Shown here: in pieces, positions 1 to 6,303 of the stretch | How the letters are laid out: every line of letters begins with the position of its first letter | Numbering within the stretch: position 1 is the first letter of the stretch | Assembly (NCBI GenBank): GCA_036397635.1 | Contig: DASWIP010000114.1 | Span: 1 to 18,214, forward strand | Direction: 5' to 3' | DNA: 18,214 nt | Origin: DASWIP01 sp036397635 | Lineage (GTDB): Bacteria > Actinomycetota > AC-67 | Notes under the pieces: model-generated | Database searches by the model: none | The model's input: the letters and a program-made list of their open reading frames with translations, nothing else | Told to the model about the DNA's origin: nothing | Made by a program: the position numbers and the translations under genes

Positions 1-245
1 ACGACCCGGGGCCGGAAGTAGAAGTCGGCGATCTCGAGGTCCACGCGCGCGCCGTCCTCGGTGTAGTCCCCGGCGGTGAGACCGGGGCGCGCGAGCCCGT
101 CTTCGACCGGCAGGATCACGTCGCACGCCGCCTGGGGAACGCCGGCAGAGCGGCATCGCGCGGCCACGTCCTCGCCGAGCGGCCCGGCCGGCGCCGGCGT
201 CATCGCGGCAGCGAGCAGCAGGACCATCACGCGTATGAGCGTCAC
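1..245 (-). CDS. Secreted protein, N-terminal part only (cut by window edge)
   Basis: The first 81 codons of a minus-strand gene are visible; the rest lies beyond the window edge. The GTG start at 245 overlaps the TGA stop of the upstream gene (GTGA), which suggests translational coupling with the secreted repeat protein. The N-terminus reads VTLIRVMVLLLAAAMTPAPA, a short basic start, a hydrophobic core and an AxA-like end, so a Sec signal peptide is likely. The mature part has two cysteines near residues 31 and 41 and ends in DLEIADFYFRPRVV at the edge. That ending could be the opening strand of a cupredoxin-like domain, but this is a guess from very little sequence. No function is assigned. 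Confidence 0.6.
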   Translation of the reverse strand, partial: MTLIRVMVLLLAAAMTPAPAGPLGEDVAARCRSAGVPQAACDVILPVEDGLARPGLTAGDYTEDGARVDLEIADFYFRPRV

Positions 246-2110
246 GCCACCACCCTGATCCCCGCCGCTCCCGCGATCAGATGCTGCAACGCGGTCCCGA
301 GGTCGGCCACGGGGTCGAGCTCGGGTGGGAGGTTGAAGGTGCCGCAGGGCGCGGCGACGCCGATGCTGGAGAGCGCGGTGCCGGCGCTGGTCGACGAACC
401 CGACGCCATGCCCGAGGCCGGCGCGCCGTCGACGCGTGGGTCGCACACGGCGGCGTCACCATCCGTGCGATCGAACAGCAGCCCGGCCCCGACGACCAAC
501 CCGCCGGGCGTGTCGATGAAGGGGAACGACTCGCCGCTGCCCTGTGCGTCGCTGCTCCCCACGAGAAGGGGCGCGTCGTCTTCCATCACCGGCGAGAACG
601 GATAGGTGTCCTCGGTGACGTGCGTGACCGCGCGGTAGACCGCCTCGCCGCCGTCGGTCCACAGGATCCCGACGCCGCCGAAGCCGCCCTGACCCTGACC
701 GGCGCGTCCCTCCTGCGAGCAGCGCCGCCCGTTCGGCGCGAACTCGTTGCGATAGACCACCGGCGCATCGAGCAGATAGGTGTGCCCGCCGCGCTTGGTG
801 TTGACCAGCGCGCCGATACCGGCCGCGACGCCCGACCCCTGGCTCAGCCGATCCGCCCAGAACACCGCGTCGCCCGAGCCCGATGCGATCTGCATACCGA
901 TCCCGCCCACATGTCCCGATCCTTGCGCGTTGAGCCGGCCCCGGTAATGGTCGTTCCCCTCGCCGTCGTCCCATAGCAGCGCGATGCCACCCAGCGCGCC
1001 GCCCTGGAACATGTCCCGGTTCGTGTTCACGCGGTCGCTCTCCCCCGGGTAGCAGTCCTCGATCAAGCCGAACAGCGGATCGTCGTGAGACCACGGCACC
1101 GTGTACACGTCCGATCCATCCAGGTCGAGCAGCATCGCCACCCCGCGCGCGTCGGCGTCATCGCCCACGTTCGCAAGCGCCTCGAGCATCCGCTCTTGTC
1201 GTCCGGCATCCCCGCACGAACCGTCGTTGCCGTGATCCGCGTCGGGGCCGTCGGGATCGACGTGACCGGGCACGTCGATCACCGGCAGGTCGTCGCGCCC
1301 CGTCGCCCGGTTCGCGACGTCGAAGGTGCAGATGCTCGGTGGGGCGGCTGTGCAATCGAGGTTGGGACGAGCCTTACCGGTCGTGCCCCCCGCGAGCACG
1401 CAGCCACCGGTGGCGTGGAAGCCGGGCGTGTACATCACACCTCCCGCGTTGTTGAGATAGGTGTCGTCCCCCGCCGGGTCGATCAGGATCTGCACGTCGT
1501 CGAGGTAGACGTCGTCCCCGTCGGTGCCGACGCACAGGAGATTGCCCGGCGCGCACGTGACCACCTCGAGGCCGGCGTTACGCAATGCCGGCAACGCGGC
1601 TTCCGCCGCCGCGTGCACGAGCGCGGCCGCGTACAGCATCGCGCCTGTGTCGATGCGCTGCACGATCGCGGCCGCGCGCGCCGCCGAAGCATCGTCGACG
1701 TCACCGAGGATCGCGCGCGACCCCACCGAGGAGGCCAACGCGACCTCGGAGCTGGTGATACCGGCGAACGCGGCATCGCGCAGCACGCGCGCCTGCGACG
1801 CCGCATCCAGCAGCGACGCCAGCGCTGCTCGCGTGGCGAGAGGCAGCGTCGAGAACGCATCCAGCGCCGGAGCGGGATCGCCGGGGACGCCCATCACCGC
1901 TTGCGCGCGCACGAGTGCCGAGGGAAGATCCGAGGTCGGCGGGATCGACGGCTCGAGCAGCTCCATGCCGCGTAGCGCCGCCGCCGCGCCGAGCGCGGCG
2001 CGGACGGCGTCGCCGGACTCGCCGCTCACCGGCACGACGGCCGGCACGACGGCCGGCACGACGGCGAGCATGAGCACGAGCACGGCGAGCGAGGGACGGA
2101 AGCTCCGCAT
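242..2110 (-). CDS. Secreted glycine-rich repeat protein (QGSG / G-x-D-x-Y repeats)
   Basis: This is a 622-residue exported protein of unknown function. The ATG at 2110 was chosen because it places a signal peptide at the N-terminus (MRSFRPSLAVLVLMLAVVPA); the reading frame upstream of it is open but looks non-coding. Residues 31-180 are alanine-rich and probably helical. From about residue 195 there are acidic GDDVYLDD and GDDTYLNN motifs. Residues 369-550 carry about five imperfect repeats built around QGSG or QGxG, then a G-I/V-G-x-L-x-D strand, then a G-x-D-x-Y/F turn (near 369, 396, 424, 473, 523). This layout suggests a stacked beta structure, possibly metal-binding at the Asp turns. 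I recognise no enzyme motif. About eleven cysteines in the mature part suggest disulfides outside the cytoplasm. It is followed, with a 4-bp overlap, by another secreted protein. Confidence 0.75.
   Translation of the reverse strand: MRSFRPSLAVLVLMLAVVPAVVPAVVPVSGESGDAVRAALGAAAALRGMELLEPSIPPTSDLPSALVRAQAVMGVPGDPAPALDAFSTLPLATRAALASLLDAASQARVLRDAAFAGITSSEVALASSVGSRAILGDVDDASAARAAAIVQRIDTGAMLYAAALVHAAAEAALPALRNAGLEVVTCAPGNLLCVGTDGDDVYLDDVQILIDPAGDDTYLNNAGGVMYTPGFHATGGCVLAGGTTGKARPNLDCTAAPPSICTFDVANRATGRDDLPVIDVPGHVDPDGPDADHGNDGSCGDAGRQERMLEALANVGDDADARGVAMLLDLDGSDVYTVPWSHDDPLFGLIEDCYPGESDRVNTNRDMFQGGALGGIALLWDDGEGNDHYRGRLNAQGSGHVGGIGMQIASGSGDAVFWADRLSQGSGVAAGIGALVNTKRGGHTYLLDAPVVYRNEFAPNGRRCSQEGRAGQGQGGFGGVGILWTDGGEAVYRAVTHVTEDTYPFSPVMEDDAPLLVGSSDAQGSGESFPFIDTPGGLVVGAGLLFDRTDGDAAVCDPRVDGAPASGMASGSSTSAGTALSSIGVAAPCGTFNLPPELDPVADLGTALQHLIAGAAGIRVVA
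2029..2064. repeat. Three tandem copies of a 12-bp repeat in a signal peptide
   Basis: The unit CCGGCACGACGG occurs three times in a row without change. On the minus strand it encodes the AVVPAVVPAVVP stretch at the end of the secreted repeat protein's signal peptide, so copy-number change would alter the length of the hydrophobic core in frame. Confidence 0.85.
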
Positions 2111-2250
2111 GCGCACAAGATTCGGGCGGGGGTGGGGTCTCTCCTGCCGCGGACGAGCGGCCGCGGTGGACGATGCGTACCCTTTGCCCGACTTGACCCA
2201 TCCGAGATGCGGGGCCGAGGGCGGGCGCCGCAGGGCACACGGTGAGCGAC

Positions 2251-2286
2251 GTCGAAGGAAACCGCAAGGAGTCGAAGGAAGCCGCA
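2251..2286 (+). promoter_or_regulatory. Leader with direct repeat carrying the ribosome binding site
   Basis: The sequence GTCGAAGGAARCCGCA occurs at 2251-2266 and again at 2271-2286, a 20-bp period. The second copy places GAAGGAAG about 8 bases before the ATG at 2290, and AAGGAG lies between the copies. It marks 2290 as the likely start of the cupredoxin gene rather than the in-frame GTG at 2242. Confidence 0.5.
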
Positions 2287-2289
2287 CAC

Positions 2290-3096
2290 ATGAGCCGAAC
2301 GTCTCACGCGCGCGCGTCCGCGGCGATCGCAGTTGTTGCGGTCGCGCTGCTCGCCGCCGGCCTGCCGGCGCGCGCCGATGTCGATCCCTGCGTGGATCCC
2401 GAGCGGGTCCCCGTGCGTTCGCATGTGCACGTCATCGACGGCGGCGATCCCTTCTTCGAGCCGTTCGAGACGGTGATCTGTCGCGGGGACGGCGTCGATT
2501 GGGACAACCATGGGGACCGGATCCACACGGTGACCCACGTCACCTGCAACCGCGCGGACTCGCGCTACGACGACTGCGAGTTCGATTCGGTGTTCTCGCT
2601 CGCGCCGGGCACGACCTTCGAGCACGCGTTCTCGGCGCGCAGCGGCGTGTTCGACTACAAGTGCACCATCCACGGGTTCACCGGCAGGATCGTCGTGCTC
2701 GACGACGCCGGCACGCTGCCGGATCTGACGGTGACCGCGCTCGCCGCCCACGACACCGCCTCGCCGGCATCGAAGCGCCTCCAGGCCACCGTCGCCAACA
2801 TCGGGGAGGCAACGGCGGCGGCAACGAAGGTGTCGTTCCAGTACCGCAACGCCGACGGCTCGTGGGTCGACATCGGCGAGCCCAAGGTCACGGCGATCAA
2901 CGCTGGGACGTCTGTGCAGATCAATCAGTCGTGGCTCGTCGCGAACAAGATCGGCGACTTCCCGGTGCGCGTCGTCATCGATCCCGGCCGCAACCAGCTC
3001 GAGTCCGACGAGGGGAACAACGAGCTGCTCGAGACGATCCCCGTCTGGCTACCGCCCGGGATCGCGCAGGGCGTCGCTCTACCCGAGCCTCCGTGA
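2290..3096 (+). CDS. Exported cupredoxin-like protein fused to a CARDB domain
   Basis: This 268-residue exported protein has a signal peptide (residues 1-29, cleavage likely after PARA), a plastocyanin-like domain (about 40-140) and a CARDB immunoglobulin-like domain (about 145-250, ending VIDPGRNQLESDEGNNEL). In the copper domain, His79 (in RIHTVTH) and the Cys125-x2-His128 pair match the usual ligands. The usual axial Met is absent: the loop reads CTIHGFTG instead of a C-x2-H-x2-M arrangement. Four extra cysteines (34, 64, 86, 96) could form disulfides. Cupredoxins carry single electrons or bind copper outside the membrane; CARDB domains usually mediate adhesion or assembly. The gene is divergent from the secreted repeat protein and convergent with the SRPBCC-like gene. 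An electron-transfer role is inferred from family only. Confidence 0.85.
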   Translation: MSRTSHARASAAIAVVAVALLAAGLPARADVDPCVDPERVPVRSHVHVIDGGDPFFEPFETVICRGDGVDWDNHGDRIHTVTHVTCNRADSRYDDCEFDSVFSLAPGTTFEHAFSARSGVFDYKCTIHGFTGRIVVLDDAGTLPDLTVTALAAHDTASPASKRLQATVANIGEATAAATKVSFQYRNADGSWVDIGEPKVTAINAGTSVQINQSWLVANKIGDFPVRVVIDPGRNQLESDEGNNELLETIPVWLPPGIAQGVALPEPP

Positions 3097-3118
3097 CGTG
3101 GAGCACGACGCCGGGCGG

Positions 3119-3595
3119 TCAGCTCATCGCGGCGGGATGCGCGATCCGGCTCAGGGGCTCGGCCACGCCCTTGACGAACCTGCGAACGGTCGCCTCGGCG
3201 ACGCGATGCATAAACGCGCGGTCGGCGAGCTTCCCCGCCGCGCCCAGTGGCGGGTCGTACCGACCGTTGAGCGCGAGCTGGTTCATGTCCGGTCCGAGGG
3301 CGGTCAGCTCGAGGTCGGCCTCCATCACCGGGAACAGACGCTGCGCGCGCGCGGCGTGCCAGCGGATCGGCAGCACCATCTTGCCCGGCGACCGGATCGG
3401 GCGACCAAGCTCGATCTGAACGCTGCGGTAGACGCCCCCGTTCGGCGGACCGAACCCGACGCGTCCGAGCAGATGCACGCCCCAGCTCTCGGCCTCGGCT
3501 GCGACGGTGGGGAGCCATTTCGCAGGCCTGCGCAGCAAGTCGTTCTCGATCTCCGCGAAGGGACCGGGGATCTCGACGTACGACCGGATGAACAT
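3119..3595 (-). CDS. SRPBCC (START-like) family protein
   Basis: This is a protein of about 158 residues resembling actinobacterial SRPBCC or polyketide cyclase-like proteins: an opening strand (FIRSYVEIPGP), a mid-protein sheet, and a long C-terminal helix (RVAEATVRRFVKGVAEPL). These folds form a hydrophobic cavity for lipids or other small ligands; the ligand here is unknown. The ATG at 3595 was chosen because the fold begins directly there. A GTG two codons upstream (3601), preceded by AGGG at 6 bases, is an equally possible start. The gene is convergent with the cupredoxin gene (22-bp gap) and divergent from the receiver-like operon. A GGGCC-N4-GGCCC site lies 35 bases upstream, so it may share that control. 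Confidence 0.75.
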   Translation of the reverse strand: MFIRSYVEIPGPFAEIENDLLRRPAKWLPTVAAEAESWGVHLLGRVGFGPPNGGVYRSVQIELGRPIRSPGKMVLPIRWHAARAQRLFPVMEADLELTALGPDMNQLALNGRYDPPLGAAGKLADRAFMHRVAEATVRRFVKGVAEPLSRIAHPAAMS

Positions 3596-3630
3596 GCTCA
3601 CATGATGCCCTGAACGAGCGCGTCCTCGGA

Positions 3631-3644
3631 GGGCCGAGCGGCCC
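3631..3644. promoter_or_regulatory. Palindromic operator GGGCCGAGCGGCCC (DosR-like box)
   Basis: Exact GGGCC-N4-GGCCC palindrome in the divergent region between the SRPBCC-like gene (35 bp away) and the first receiver-like gene (94 bp away). The geometry equals the mycobacterial DosR half-site pair GGGAC-N4-GTCCC. A weaker relative, GGACCGCAGGACCC, lies at 3667-3680. Confidence 0.6.
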
Positions 3645-3738
3645 CTCTTGGAAGGGTCCGAGGGACGGACCGCAGGACCCGTCCGGGAAGGGGCGAGTGG
3701 CACTGTGGTGTCCACAACTCCCCTGATTTGCTGCTCGC

Positions 3739-4143
3739 ATGGAGACGGTGCTGCTGGTCGATGACGACCAGGATGAGCGCGAGCTGCTGGGCGGCTGGCT
3801 CGAACAAGCCGGCTACGTCGTCGAGGCCTGCCCTGGGCCGCTCGAACCGGACTACGTCTGCGTCGGCGGACGAACCATGACCTGCCCTCTTGCGGCGGGC
3901 GCGGACGTGGTGGTGCTCGATATGCAGCTCGGCAGTGACGCCGCGATGGAGGGCACGCCGGGGTGGCATGTGCTCGTCACCTACGTCGCGATGCGGAAGC
4001 CGGTCGTCGCTCTCGTCTCCGGCGAGGACCCTGTGCATCCTCGGCCGGACGATCAGGTGACCGTGCTCGGGCGACCTCCCGGCGAGCAGGAGCTGCTCGC
4101 CGCGGTCCATGCCGCTCTCGGCCGAAGGCAGGAGACTGCGTGA
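3739..4143 (+). CDS. Receiver-like protein with three-cysteine motif (paralogue 1)
   Basis: This 134-residue protein has the CheY-type receiver layout: an acidic cluster after strand 1 (VLLVDDDQDE, Asp8-10) and a candidate phospho-acceptor Asp61 after strand 3 (VVVLDMQL). The lysine normally preceding Pro near the end is replaced by Arg (LGRPPGEQELL). Between helix 1 and strand 3 it carries Cys31, Cys41 and Cys49 with spacing C-x9-C-x7-C, which is not part of ordinary receivers. There is no output domain. It is the first gene of a four-gene operon and ends in TGATG, sharing one base with the next start. No good Shine-Dalgarno precedes the ATG, so a leaderless transcript is possible. A single-domain regulator using phosphate, metal or thiol chemistry is inferred. 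Confidence 0.75.
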   Translation: METVLLVDDDQDERELLGGWLEQAGYVVEACPGPLEPDYVCVGGRTMTCPLAAGADVVVLDMQLGSDAAMEGTPGWHVLVTYVAMRKPVVALVSGEDPVHPRPDDQVTVLGRPPGEQELLAAVHAALGRRQETA

Positions 4144-4721
4144 TGGCGAAGATCCTGGTGGTGGAAGATGCGCCCGATCTGGGCGTCTATGAGACCAAGC
4201 TTCTCGAGGAGGCCGGCCATCATGTGCTGCGTTGCAGCGGCGCGCCGACCCCCTACACGGCCTGCCCGATGCTGCGTGACGGGTCCTGCCCCCTGGTCGA
4301 TACGGCCGACCTGATCGTGTTCTCTTGCGCGCTGTTCGCGCCGATCCGCTCGCAGCGATACCGCGGCGAGCATCTGCTGCGCGCATACCGGACCCACCCG
4401 ATCTATTCGCTCAAGCCGATGCTGATCGTGTCCGTCGGGCGGCCGGAGGACCTGCCCGGGACCGGACCGATCGAGACGGTCCAGAAGTTCGACGATCCGC
4501 GAGCGGTGATCCGGGCCGCCGAGCGGCTGCTCGCCGCCGCTGGGATACGCACAGGAGGAGACGATCATGAAGACGCAAGATCTGATGACCACGGCCGTCG
4601 CGACGGTCTCGCCGGACACGCCCTACAAGGACATCGTCGAGCAGCTTACCCGCCGCGGCGTGAGTGGCCTGCCGGTCATCGACGACAACGGCAAGCTCGT
4701 CGGCATCGTGACCGAGGGTGA
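4143..4721 (+). CDS. Pseudo-receiver with three-cysteine motif (paralogue 2), long 3' overlap
   Basis: The ATG at 4143 has AGGAG at 8 bases and shares its first base with the preceding stop. The receiver-like core covers residues 1 to about 140 (MAKILVVEDAPDLG to RLLAAAGIRTGG). Cys31, Cys41 and Cys49 are at exactly the same positions as in the preceding paralogue, with the C-x9-C-x7-C spacing. The phospho-acceptor Asp is replaced by Ser61, followed by Cys62 (VFSCAL), so phosphorylation at the usual place looks impossible. The frame runs another 50 or so residues to 4721, overlapping the CBS gene by 155 bases. That tail is Arg/His-rich and looks like a shadow of the CBS gene, so the functional protein probably ends near 4560. 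A lost stop codon or a sequence error near 4555 would explain it. Confidence 0.7.
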   Translation: MAKILVVEDAPDLGVYETKLLEEAGHHVLRCSGAPTPYTACPMLRDGSCPLVDTADLIVFSCALFAPIRSQRYRGEHLLRAYRTHPIYSLKPMLIVSVGRPEDLPGTGPIETVQKFDDPRAVIRAAERLLAAAGIRTGGDDHEDARSDDHGRRDGLAGHALQGHRRAAYPPRREWPAGHRRQRQARRHRDRG

Positions 4722-5241
4722 CCTGCTGGCCAAGGAAGCGTACGGCGCGCGGCGGCGTAAGCGGCGCGTGCTGGGACTCGTGACCGATGTGCTCGCCGGT
4801 CGTGACACCATCCAGCTGTCCAAAGCCGCCGGGCTGACGGCGGCCGACATCATGACCGAGCACGTGATCACGGCCTCCCCGGAGGAGGACGTGAGGGCGG
4901 TGGCGCGACGGATGATCGAGACGGGCGTGAAGCGGCTCCCCGTCATCGATGGCGGACGGCTCGTGGGGATCATCGCGCGCGCGGACCTGCTGCGGGTGTT
5001 CGACCGCAGCGACGACGGCCTCGAAGCCGCCCTGATCCGCTTGGTCGAGCGGTGCTTGTATCTGCCGCCCGAGGCCGAGGTGACCGTGACGGTGACCGAC
5101 GGCGTCGTCACATTGGCGGGGTACGTGCACCGCGAGAGCGACGTTCGCGTGTTGGAGGCGATCATCGGGGCCGCGGACGGCGTGGTCGGTGTGATCAACG
5201 GGCTGACATTCCGCGAACGGGACACCAAGAAGGTGAGCTGA
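4567..5241 (+). CDS. CBS-CBS-BON domain protein
   Basis: This is a 224-residue cytoplasmic protein. AGGAGG lies 8 bases before the ATG. CBS motif 1 covers about residues 1-60 (KTQDLMTTAVATVSPDTPY, GLPVIDDNGKLVGIVTEGDLL). CBS motif 2 covers about 95-148 (ADIMTEHVITASPEEDV, KRLPVIDGGRLVGIIARADLL). A BON domain follows at about 150-218 (EVTVTVTDGVVTLAGYV, VVGVINGL). CBS pairs bind adenosine nucleotides such as AMP, ATP or SAM. BON domains bind hydrophobic or membrane partners and mostly occur in exported proteins, yet no signal peptide is present here. It sits between two cysteine-motif receiver-like genes, which suggests that nucleotide sensing and the cysteine proteins act together. A second protein of the same architecture lies at 8449-9048. 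Confidence 0.92.
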   Translation: MKTQDLMTTAVATVSPDTPYKDIVEQLTRRGVSGLPVIDDNGKLVGIVTEGDLLAKEAYGARRRKRRVLGLVTDVLAGRDTIQLSKAAGLTAADIMTEHVITASPEEDVRAVARRMIETGVKRLPVIDGGRLVGIIARADLLRVFDRSDDGLEAALIRLVERCLYLPPEAEVTVTVTDGVVTLAGYVHRESDVRVLEAIIGAADGVVGVINGLTFRERDTKKVS

Positions 5242-5242
5242 C

Positions 5243-5614
5243 GTGACGCAAGCTCAGGGGAGGCCGCTCGTGCTCGTGGTCGGGCACGACTCGCCGCTTC
5301 GGCGCGGGGTCGGCCATGAGCTGATCGAACGTGGCTACCCAGTGGTCGTGTGCTCGGGACCGCCGGGGTGCGCCCTGAGCCATGACGACCGATGCGTGCT
5401 GCTCGATGAGGTCGACTGCGCCGTCATCCTGCCGTCCCACGCGGATCGCGCCATCGACATGTATCTGCAGCAGTGCGCACGCCGGGCCCGCACCGCCGTG
5501 TTCGCCTTGCAGCCCGACTTCGAGCTGCCGCCGGGCAGCGTGGTGGTTGGATCGCCTTCCGCGGCGCGCATCGCGCGGGTGGTCGAGGGGCTGGTGCGCG
5601 CCGGAGCCGCGTGA
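5243..5614 (+). CDS. Pseudo-receiver with three-cysteine motif (paralogue 3)
   Basis: This 123-residue protein starts at a GTG one base after the CBS-BON stop, with AAGGTGAG upstream. It keeps the alternating strand-helix layout of a receiver (PLVLVVGHDSP, YPVVVCSGPPG, CAVILPS) but has lost the acidic cluster and the acceptor Asp (Leu63 is at that place). Cys37, Cys43 and Cys51 form C-x5-C-x7-C; the C-x7-C half and the CSGP turn match the other two paralogues of this operon. Cys59 is additional. Degeneration of the phosphorylation residues alongside retention of the cysteines suggests the cysteines are the working part. It is the last gene of the operon and is convergent with the response regulator (3-bp gap). 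Confidence 0.75.
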   Translation: MTQAQGRPLVLVVGHDSPLRRGVGHELIERGYPVVVCSGPPGCALSHDDRCVLLDEVDCAVILPSHADRAIDMYLQQCARRARTAVFALQPDFELPPGSVVVGSPSAARIARVVEGLVRAGAA

Positions 5615-5617
5615 CGC

Positions 5618-6286
5618 CTAGTTCTCGCCCTGGCTGCCCGGCAGGGTGGTGTGGCGAGCGAGGTAGGCCGCAGCCTCGGCGCGCCGTGAGACCTCCAGCT
5701 TCATCAGGATGCTCGAGACGTAGTTCTTCACCGTCTTCTCGGCGAGGTTCAGCTCTGTGCCGATCTCCTTGTTGGTCTTGCCCTCGGCGACCAGGTTCAA
5801 GATGCGCTCCTCCTGCGCGGACAGCCGCTGGAGCTTCTCGTCTCGAAGAAGATGCTTGCCCTTGCGCAGGCGGTCCAGCACCGCTCCGGTCATCTCCGGA
5901 TCGAGCAGCGACTTCCCCTCGGCGACCGCACGGATCGACCGCGCCAGATCGTCGCCCCGGACCTGCTTGAGGACGAAGCCCGACGCGCCCGCCATGATCG
6001 AGGCGAACAGGGCCTCGTCGTCCGAGAACGACGTCAGCATGATCACCTTGGTCTCGGGACGCTGCGCGCGGATGTCGCGACACGCCTCGATCCCGCTCCC
6101 GTCGACCAGCCGAACGTCCATCACCACGATGTCGGGCCGGGTGTCCAGCGCGCGCTGCACCGAGTCGGCCACGCCGGATGCTTCCGCCACCACGTGGATG
6201 TCCCCGCTGGCTTCGAGCAGCGCGCGGACGCCCTGCCGGACCACCTCGTGGTCGTCCACGATCATCACCTTGATCTTGTCGGCCAT
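5618..6286 (-). CDS. devR: DevR/DosR-like NarL-family response regulator
   Basis: This is a 222-residue response regulator with a receiver domain (1-120; Asp11/12, phospho-acceptor Asp57, Thr85, Lys107), a linker, and a LuxR/NarL helix-turn-helix (about 155-215). The recognition helix reads LAEKTVKNYVS. Lys184, Lys187 and Asn188 align with Lys179, Lys182 and Asn183, the residues known to contact DNA in M. tuberculosis DosR. The segment MAGASGFVLK also resembles DosR. It follows the sensor kinase by 17 bases on the same strand, the expected cognate pairing, although in Mycobacterium the order is devR then devS. It probably binds the GGGCC-N4-GGCCC sites of this window and drives hypoxia, NO or stress-induced genes; that link is inferred. 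The start at 6286 has only a weak upstream purine stretch. Confidence 0.9.
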   Translation of the reverse strand: MADKIKVMIVDDHEVVRQGVRALLEASGDIHVVAEASGVADSVQRALDTRPDIVVMDVRLVDGSGIEACRDIRAQRPETKVIMLTSFSDDEALFASIMAGASGFVLKQVRGDDLARSIRAVAEGKSLLDPEMTGAVLDRLRKGKHLLRDEKLQRLSAQEERILNLVAEGKTNKEIGTELNLAEKTVKNYVSSILMKLEVSRRAEAAAYLARHTTLPGSQGEN

Positions 6287-6303
6287 GGTTCACATCCCGT
6301 CCT

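Noticed and set aside
1085..1975. Long plus-strand open frame opposite the secreted repeat protein
   Set aside because: Arg/His-rich composition without domain motifs; it is the antisense shadow of a GC-rich gene with a clear signal peptide.
2193..2220. TTGACC as a possible -35 box before the cupredoxin gene
   Set aside because: No acceptable -10 sequence at 16-18 bp; such hexamers are common by chance.
1524..3419. 631-codon plus-strand open frame spanning two genes and a promoter region
   Set aside because: It crosses the cupredoxin gene in another frame and shows no recognisable domain; low-complexity Arg/Ala/Ser composition.
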